NCBI GenBank assembly: GCA_018806915.1 | Contig: JAGKQI010000104.1 | Location: 1,240,001-1,304,000, forward strand | DNA: 64,000 bases | Source: Phytophthora colocasiae | Taxonomy: Eukaryota; Oomycota; Peronosporomycetes; Peronosporales; Peronosporaceae | Reading direction: 5' to 3' | Shown: piece after piece, positions 57,675 to 64,000 of the stretch | Numbering within the stretch: the stretch's first letter is position 1 | Layout: the number at the start of each line of letters is the position of its first letter | Notes under the pieces: generated by a model | Databases searched by the model: none | The model's input: the letters and a program-made list of their open reading frames with translations, nothing else | Told to the model about the DNA's origin: nothing | Position numbers and translations under genes: made by a program

Positions 57675-57843
57675 CTCATAAAACGCTTATCTTACGTGAT
57701 AAGTGAATGATCTATATAGCTTCATCTATATCGGAGTGATGGTCATTGCAGGTTGGGGTGGTTTCCCCTCTCAAGTTGCAACCGACCATTCCGCATCGAG
57801 AGGAAGCTGGAAGAGCACGCGCCGCGGCTCGTGCAGGACCAAG
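57675..57843. promoter_or_regulatory. Bidirectional promoter, RecQ and cullin
   Basis: 169 bp between two divergent start codons. No clear core element can be assigned from sequence alone. Confidence 0.4.
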
Positions 57844-60800
57844 ATGTCGCTGCTTAAGACGTCTACAGTAATGAGCGATGCTTATCTTTCTGTTAATATA
57901 GCGGACGAGGGGAACAAGAAGCTGACAGTTTGTATCTTGCGGTTGAACTTGGACAGGTGAACTTTGAAAACGAATGGAGAGAGATGCAGCCACCGCTGGC
58001 GTCCTTGGTTACAGGAACGCCACAAACTGTGACGCATGAGAAGTGGCTCAAGATGTTCTCGTACGTGCCGTTATCTTACGTTTTACTGCGCCGGAGGACT
58101 GTTTTAATTGAAGTATATGTTGTGTATTTAGTGGCATTTACAAAATCTGTACAAACCCTGGAGCACCACAAGCGGAGATGTTGTTCTTCCGGCTGCGAGG
58201 GCTACTTGTGAAGCACGTGGAGTCGATACTGAAGGAATTGAACGCAATCAGCGGAGAACCCGAGTTTTTGAACCACTACTGTACTTCGTTTGAGGCCTTT
58301 GCCACGGGAACGAGCTATATTTCAGAGCTATTCCGCTACCTGGTTCGACCATTTGGTGTTGTTGGTGGAATTGAAGAAATAAATCTAACGCTACGATGAC
58401 ATTTTGACGCCTTAGAACCGCTACTGGATCTCATATTCGCACTGCGAAACGGGCCAAGCTCCTGTTCCTGGAGTGTATCCTGTCACAGAAGTAAACGCAG
58501 TACATTTTTGCAAACTAGAAGTATATCACTTACGCTTCTTCATTTCACAGCTTTCGCTCCACATTTGGCATGACATTGCGTTTTCCAAGCTCAAGAAACG
58601 TCTGGTGAAGGCGATTATCCACATTTTCCATGCTGCACGACGTGACAGAAGCGAATGCTTTGAAGACGGAGACTGTATTGCCAGTACTGTTCAGGTGGAC
58701 TTACTTGAAGTATTGTCTTAGTCTCCGTGGTGCTAACATTTGTTTCGCAGACGTACTTTAGTTTAGGGCTGTGCAGACAGGATCAAATGAGTCTATACCG
58801 AGAAGAGCTGGAGCAACCTTTTCTAGAGGTACGAGGTTTTACATATTTCAGGCAAATACCAAAACCATAATCGACATATGTGTGTTGAAGGACGCTGGCA
58901 GGTATTACTCAGCGAAGGCGATCGAATTGCTATCCAGAGTGTCCATTTCGGACTACCTGCGAGAAGCTGAGCTATTGTGTGCTCAAGAACAGAAGCGTTG
59001 TGAATCACGCTTGCATCGAACGTGAGTTATCTTCATTACCTTTGGTCTATGATGTATTTGCATTCACCATTCGTCTACTGTAGGACTGTCAATCAAGTTC
59101 GTCATGCTTGCTGTCGCGTCATGGTCGATGAGCATGCTGATCGGATCTGCGAAGATGCCGAGAGCTTCTTGATCGACAACCAGAAAGAGGACCTGCGTCG
59201 TATGTTCTCCCTTTTCTCCGAGTTGGCGAATGAGAATGCGCTTATGTCGTTTAAGGTGACATTTCATCATTTAGCTGCATGGTGGGCATTATACTCATTC
59301 ACTGATTTAATGATTTCGGATGCACCTATAGAACATTTTGAAGAAATACATCGAGCGAAGTGGAATGGAGGTTGTTCAAAAATTCCAGCAAGAAGAAACA
59401 ACCAAAAACCCTGAAGGATACATCGAAGCCTTGGTCCAAGTCCGCAACAAATACTTCGAGTTGATTAAGGACGCTTTTGGTTTTCATCCCTTAATGCGAA
59501 CAGCACTTGACCAGGTTTGTATCTGTAGTCTACGCCTACATGTTGCTGTGTTTGCTCATGGTTAGACCAATCTATAGGCTTGTCGAGCGTTTGCCAATTC
59601 CCACCCGCGACTTCCTGAATTACTGGCAAAGTATACACATTACTTGATGTCAGGGGACAAGAAACATGGGGCTGGTCGTGCGCTGCTGCTACCAGGGTCA
59701 CCGCAGCCCACGTTATCTCCGCAGTTAGACGACGTGCTGGAGCAGAAAATCGAGAGTATTAGTGTGGTGTTCTGTCTTATCGACGACAAAGACATCTTCA
59801 AGAAGTACTACTCGAAGTTTTTGGCGAAACGTCTCATAAAAGGTATCGCTGATCTGATCACATTACTACGGCGTGACATAGCTGAATGTGCGCTCATGTA
59901 TTGGTGTGTACTGTTTAGGGACATCTACATCGAACGATATGGAAATTTTGCTTATTCAGAAATTGCGGGATATTTGTGGGTGTGACTTCGTGTCAAAGCT
60001 GCAAAAAATGCTGAAAGATAAAATGCTGAGCAAGGTACGCACTATCATATTATATTTTGGCTGTGGCTGCTAACACCTTGCTATTCCGTATAGGAGTTGA
60101 TGAATTCATTCACCGCATGGCTAGAAGAGAAAGACATTGATCTACGCTCCGAAGACACTGCGAATTCGTTAGCGATTGAACTCCATCATGGTGTATCTTA
60201 CCACTGCGATGTTCTCACAGCTGGAGCGTGGCCAATTTCGAGTGCAGCTGCAGAGCTCAAGATCTTTCTGCCACCTGCCCTTGAAGCCCACACAAAACTC
60301 TTCACGCAGTTTTACACTGGAAGAAGTACTGGGCGAAAACTGCTTTGGATCCATCATCTTTCGTTTGGAATGGTCCAAAGTCACTGCTTCAGCAAACGCT
60401 ACGAGTTCTTGCTCAGCTTTTACCAGATGCTGATTCTTGTCCAGGTAAGATGACGTGCCATGCATTGAGTAAACAATGTGCTCATTGGTGGTTTGTGTTC
60501 CTCTTTTGATCAGTTTAACACGACGACGATGATACAGCGATCTGACATTGTTCAGCGCACAAATATCCAAGAGAAGGATTGCACTCACCACTTAACGAGT
60601 CTTGTTAAGGTTCGTTTTGGTATTTTGTTCCAGCACTCAAGTGGAATTTTAATCGCAGTTTTTCACATGTCTAGGCAAAAATTCTTACTTCAGACGACGA
60701 TGCTACGAACCCGACTTATGCAATCAACTTCGGGTTCTCTAGTCGCAAACTCCGGGTCTCGGTACGTCGTCTGACGTCGGGAAGCATGCTTTGTGCCAAA

Positions 60801-61106
60801 TTCTGACTCCTTTATTTTGAACAGGCAATACCAAATAGCCCAGTCGAATCCCCGAAGGCGGTCAAGGTCCCGACCCGCGAAGTTGAAGAGGATCGTAAGA
60901 TGTCGTTGCAGGCCGCGATCGTTCGTGTGCTCAAGACACGCCGTGATATCCACCAAGCGCAGTTGATGCACGAAGTTGCCGAAATGCTTGTCAACCAGTT
61001 CGTTCCAACTACTACAGCCATCAAGCAGAACGTCGAAATTCTCATCCAGAAAGAGTACCTTCGTCGTCACGACGACGACAAAACGAGGTTCTTGTACGTA
61101 GCCTAA
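57844..61106 (+). CDS. Cullin, scaffold of a RING ubiquitin ligase
   Basis: Fifteen exons, 770 residues: 57844-57867, 57957-58060, 58132-58342, 58416-58490, 58551-58694, 58751-58828, 58891-59021, 59084-59255, 59332-59514, 59578-59842, 59919-60034, 60094-60444, 60514-60609, 60675-60755 and 60825-61106; all junctions are in frame. N-terminal cullin repeats include GIYKICTN and LNRYWISYSHCETG. The cullin homology domain shows IDDKDIFKKYYSKFLAKRLI (~residue 440), then DVLTAGAWP and GRKLLWIHHL. The C-terminal winged helix has the neddylation site region QAAIVRVLKTRRDIH (Lys of VLK) and ends RFLYVA. Class within the cullins is unresolved; the N-terminal wording is closer to CUL1/CUL5 than CUL3. The first exon (8 codons) is the weakest part. 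Divergent from RecQ, and convergent with the DGAT2-like gene with 50 bp between stops. Confidence 0.93.
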
Positions 61107-61156
61107 GTAGGGAAGTGTGCAAAATTGCATTATTACACAATTTATTCTTCTACTTT

Positions 61157-62266
61157 CTAGCGCACGTGCAGCGTACAGTTTCCGTACCCGTGCCGCCCCT
61201 TGTACTTGTCAAAAATGCGCACGAGTTCTCGCTCGTACAGGTCATGCAGTTGTTCAATCTCTTCAGCACTCGGGAATTCTTTCTATACAACCGGAATGGG
61301 TTTCCCAAAAACCTGGTTGATGCTAACCCCTTTGTGGGGCAGCCAAAACAACCACTTCGAGTATCCGTGTCCAATAAGCAACGCCACCGAGAACTTCTTG
61401 GCGATCATTTGCCTGAACGACAGCAGCACACTGCACACACAGTCACTTATTAGAAACAAACGTCGCTGTTGGCACTCTGTACTCTTACCTCGAGTGTGTA
61501 AAAAGATCAGTTTCTCCAAAAGCGTAACCTGGTACGATCGGCACGCCATATTTGAGCGCCAGACGGATATGCCCTTTGCGCTTCTTGACGTAGATCGTGT
61601 GGTCTCCACGTTGAGACAGCATTTGCTCTGTAATGCCACCGACCAGGATAACTAAACTCTTGCCATTGCGAAGCATCTGCAAAATCAACTTTGTTAGCCA
61701 GAGATTTAAGTTGAACACTTTATTGGATCCCCGCTCTACCTTCTCAGCCACATTTCGTCGCGCATCAACACACCCAGACCACAACACGTATTCACGGTAA
61801 AATGGTATACGAAAGCAAACGGATGCAGCTAAATGACGCCGTGTAGATAGCGGCACCGTTTCATGAAATGCTAGCAACACACACACAAAACTGTAAGAAT
61901 TTACTGAAGGATACCATTTTTGATTCACTCACGTGGAACTGTTTGCCCCGACATGAGCAGACCATGATGGGTGGACAGCAATCCGTGCGGGTGCGAGCAG
62001 ACAATGTGCTGCTTTGTGGCGTCAATTGGTTCTTCAAACTCCAGCGTTCCAGGAATATGAGCCATTCCGTGGCCATTGAACATCGCAAACCACGGCCAAT
62101 AGCGCTCCCCAGTGTACTCCGATCCATCCAGGTACGAAGGTAGGTATGAAGCCACACACGCGATTGCAATTGTTACGAGGACACTTGCATTGGCTGCAAC
62201 GCACCCAGAGAGGGCAGCAACAGCGAGGCCACCACCAATCAGCCATGTTCGATGATGATTCGCCAT
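61157..62266 (-). CDS. DGAT2-like acyltransferase with in-frame stop
   Basis: Diacylglycerol O-acyltransferase 2 family, ER membrane; makes triacylglycerol from acyl-CoA and diacylglycerol. Exons 61933-62266, 61740-61870, 61489-61676 and 61157-61430. The N-terminus has two hydrophobic stretches (LAVAALSGCVAANASVLVTI and neighbours). The active-site HPHG is in IVCSHPHGLLSTHHG (~residue 88), and the RKGHIRLALKYGVPIVPGYA and FGETDLF blocks follow. A TAG at 61283-61285 interrupts the frame after FGKPIPVV; beyond it the same frame reads KEFPSAEEIEQLHDLY and ends NCTLHVR, as expected for the family. The readable product is thus 266 residues instead of 308. It could be a real nonsense allele, a sequencing error or readthrough. 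Confidence 0.85.
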
Positions 62267-62364
62267 ACTGATCTGAAGTGAGACGGTGACTTCAAACCGA
62301 CCAAGCCTTCTAAACAGACTACGAGTCATTACATAAGAAAGGTCCTCAGTCTGCTCGAAGTTAC

Positions 62365-62616
62365 CTTTTGCTCATCGGGTAACCCGTCCACACGAAGCTG
62401 CTCAAGCGTCGAAAATGCAAAGGAGTGGTGCTCCCCCCGCAAGTGCAGAAGGTTTGCTCGGCGGATGGAGCCCTTCGTACGGACGTAGATAGAGAGAATC
62501 GTGGAGATGAGAAAGTCTCCACCCAGGTATCTACAGTAGACCTGGATATCAAACGACTCGGATTTTGCCCGGAATTGACAATACAGAAGATGTACATACC
62601 AAACGCATTTCTCTAG
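62365..62616 (-). other. Open exon-like frame upstream of the DGAT2-like gene
   Basis: A minus-strand open frame of ~84 codons (with GGDFLISTILSIYVRTKG and FAFSTLEQLRVDGLPDEQK) ends in a good donor (GTAACT at 62364) and joins in frame, through a 92 bp intron (62273-62364), to the codons just before the DGAT2 start Met. It has no Met, so it may be a 5' exon of that gene or chance coding. It starts directly after the stop of the next F-box-like gene. Confidence 0.35.
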
Positions 62617-64000
62617 CTAAGCTTCTTCATCGTCAACTTCATCATCAGGAACAATTTCGTAGTCATCGTCGAAAAAGAAATCGTCTTCGTCGCTACCTTC
62701 ATTGTCGCTTTCAAGGTACTCATCCTCGATGAACATGTCGCCTTCTTGACCGCCAGGACACCAGTTGAACTCAACATTATCGATACGGCGAAAACTCTCG
62801 TCGTCGTCTCTGCATACCACGACATGGACGTCCAGTTTTGGGTGCGCATCGATTACCTTCTCCAGAAGAGGTTTCAGTTCATCACGCATGTACGATACGC
62901 TCCACTCGTAGTCCACGGAAGAGCTGTGCGGATTGAATACACTCACCGACGGCTCGCATACACCAGTATCCAGGTTTTCTTCACTTGCGTCGATAATACG
63001 TTTGAGGAGGTCCACCAGTTCTTGGTAGAACGGGTGTGACTGTGTAGGATCGTGCTCTATTGTCCCGGCAAGACTAACGACAAGACTGCGGTTCCCTCCA
63101 GCAAAATCCGTTGCTTTAAAAATATGTTGCAGATACATCAGGATCCCATCGCTAGAACAACAGACGGCAGATAACTCAATTGAAGACAAATGCGAGTGTT
63201 TCGCAAGCGTAAGCAAGCCGTGGTCTGTGAATGTGTGAATTGGCCGGACAGTGCGACTTCCTCCGTATGCAGAGCAGTCGCGCGTGTACAGGGTTTGCAA
63301 CTTCGGGCAGGATTCCACTACAGCCTCCCAAAATTTGTCTCCGAATAAGTCAGCGTCTAACAGCATCGGCAGCGCTTCTTCATTCTTCTGTTGATCATAC
63401 GTTATTTCCAAATCGATTAACGCAGGGCAACCTTTGAACAACGCAGCCACATCGGTTGCCAGCAACCCATAACCAGGCTTCTCAGTTAGGAGGCCAGCTG
63501 ATCCATCCTGTTTGAAATAATGTTCGTAGTCCCACGTCAGGTTCGATGTCAGCTTAAGTTTCTTCAAATTCGGCTTAATATGCTCGCCAAACACCCGGAA
63601 AAATGGATCAGCAAAGGGAACAACGACCCAGTAAAAGTCTCGTAGATTTTTGCAGGTTTTGTTGAATTGTATCCAGGTTTCCAACGAGATCATCCACTCC
63701 TCGTCACAAGAAACATCATTCAGTTCATCAACAGCATACCGATATCCGTCTAGATACTCCACGTTCGGACAGAACTCGATCACATCTTCAATAAACTTTG
63801 TACTAGTCTGAAACCTGTTCTCCTCTTCTCTCGTAGGCATCGTCAGTTGTTTGAGTCCTCCACACTTGCCCTTCAGATACCACCTCTGCATCGCTTTTCG
63901 GACAACTTTCACTACTCGTTCAATTGCAGCGCAATTAACCATCATGTTCACTTCCTGCTTCTTCGGTAGAAGCAACATTTCCACTTGCAGACAATATTTC
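62617..64000 (-). CDS. F-box/LRR-like protein (family B), 5' end beyond window
   Basis: Open to the right edge on the minus strand, so the N-terminus with any F-box is outside. The visible ~460 residues align with residues ~180 onward of the 51511-53442 protein: both share GLKQLT(V/M)PTR, FCPNVEYLDG and VPFADPFF. The C-terminus is highly acidic (NEGSDEDDFFFDDDYEIVPD). Same orientation as the DGAT2-like gene that follows on this strand. Confidence 0.7.
   Translation of the reverse strand, partial: KYCLQVEMLLLPKKQEVNMMVNCAAIERVVKVVRKAMQRWYLKGKCGGLKQLTMPTREEENRFQTSTKFIEDVIEFCPNVEYLDGYRYAVDELNDVSCDEEWMISLETWIQFNKTCKNLRDFYWVVVPFADPFFRVFGEHIKPNLKKLKLTSNLTWDYEHYFKQDGSAGLLTEKPGYGLLATDVAALFKGCPALIDLEITYDQQKNEEALPMLLDADLFGDKFWEAVVESCPKLQTLYTRDCSAYGGSRTVRPIHTFTDHGLLTLAKHSHLSSIELSAVCCSSDGILMYLQHIFKATDFAGGNRSLVVSLAGTIEHDPTQSHPFYQELVDLLKRIIDASEENLDTGVCEPSVSVFNPHSSSVDYEWSVSYMRDELKPLLEKVIDAHPKLDVHVVVCRDDDESFRRIDNVEFNWCPGGQEGDMFIEDEYLESDNEGSDEDDFFFDDDYEIVPDDEVDDEEA

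Overview
The window looks like a nuclear segment of an oomycete, most likely Peronosporales (Phytophthora-like). This is an inference from dense gene packing, many 41-92 bp GT-AG introns with GTACGT/GTAAGT donors, divergent gene pairs sharing 160-210 bp promoters, and typical eukaryotic proteins (Rpn1, LRRC49, TTLL, EndoG, RECQL-type helicase, cullin, DGAT2).

Layout. (1) 1-30985: a head-to-tail array of 33 copies of a ~945 bp unit, entering from the left edge. Each unit carries a minus-strand reading frame with a JmjC/cupin-like metal-binding block, then a hairpin-rich AT-rich stretch. Copies differ mainly by homopolymer indels, and a T5-T8 run sets the C-terminal frame. (2) 31017-35163: a large palindrome of two divergent MFS sugar-transporter copies, each arm ~1.97 kb with a ~213 bp spacer. 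Both copies share a lesion just after TM1. (3) 35237-35721: a 485 bp TA-flanked element with perfect 24-25 bp terminal inverted repeats. (4) 35930-51404: housekeeping genes, namely proteasome Rpn1, LRRC49/PGs4-like, a small basic protein, mitochondrial EndoG-like nuclease, an acidic multi-RRM protein with an exon duplication, a 2-phosphoglycerate-kinase-like P-loop protein and a tubulin-tyrosine-ligase-like enzyme. (5) 51511-53442 and 62617-64000: two paralogous F-box/LRR-like proteins, the second running off the right edge. (6) 53926-55125: a dead hAT element with 8 bp target-site duplications. (7) 55229-62266: RECQL-type helicase and cullin (divergent), then a DGAT2-like acyltransferase (convergent to the cullin) with an in-frame stop near its C-terminus.

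How the genes relate: most are ordinary housekeeping genes. LRRC49/PGs4 and a TTLL enzyme both belong to tubulin polyglutamylation. A cullin lies between two F-box-like paralogues (possible SCF link, inference only). The unusual biology is in the left 35 kb: the amplified JmjC-like array, its boundary inside a hairpin loop, and the palindrome next to it.
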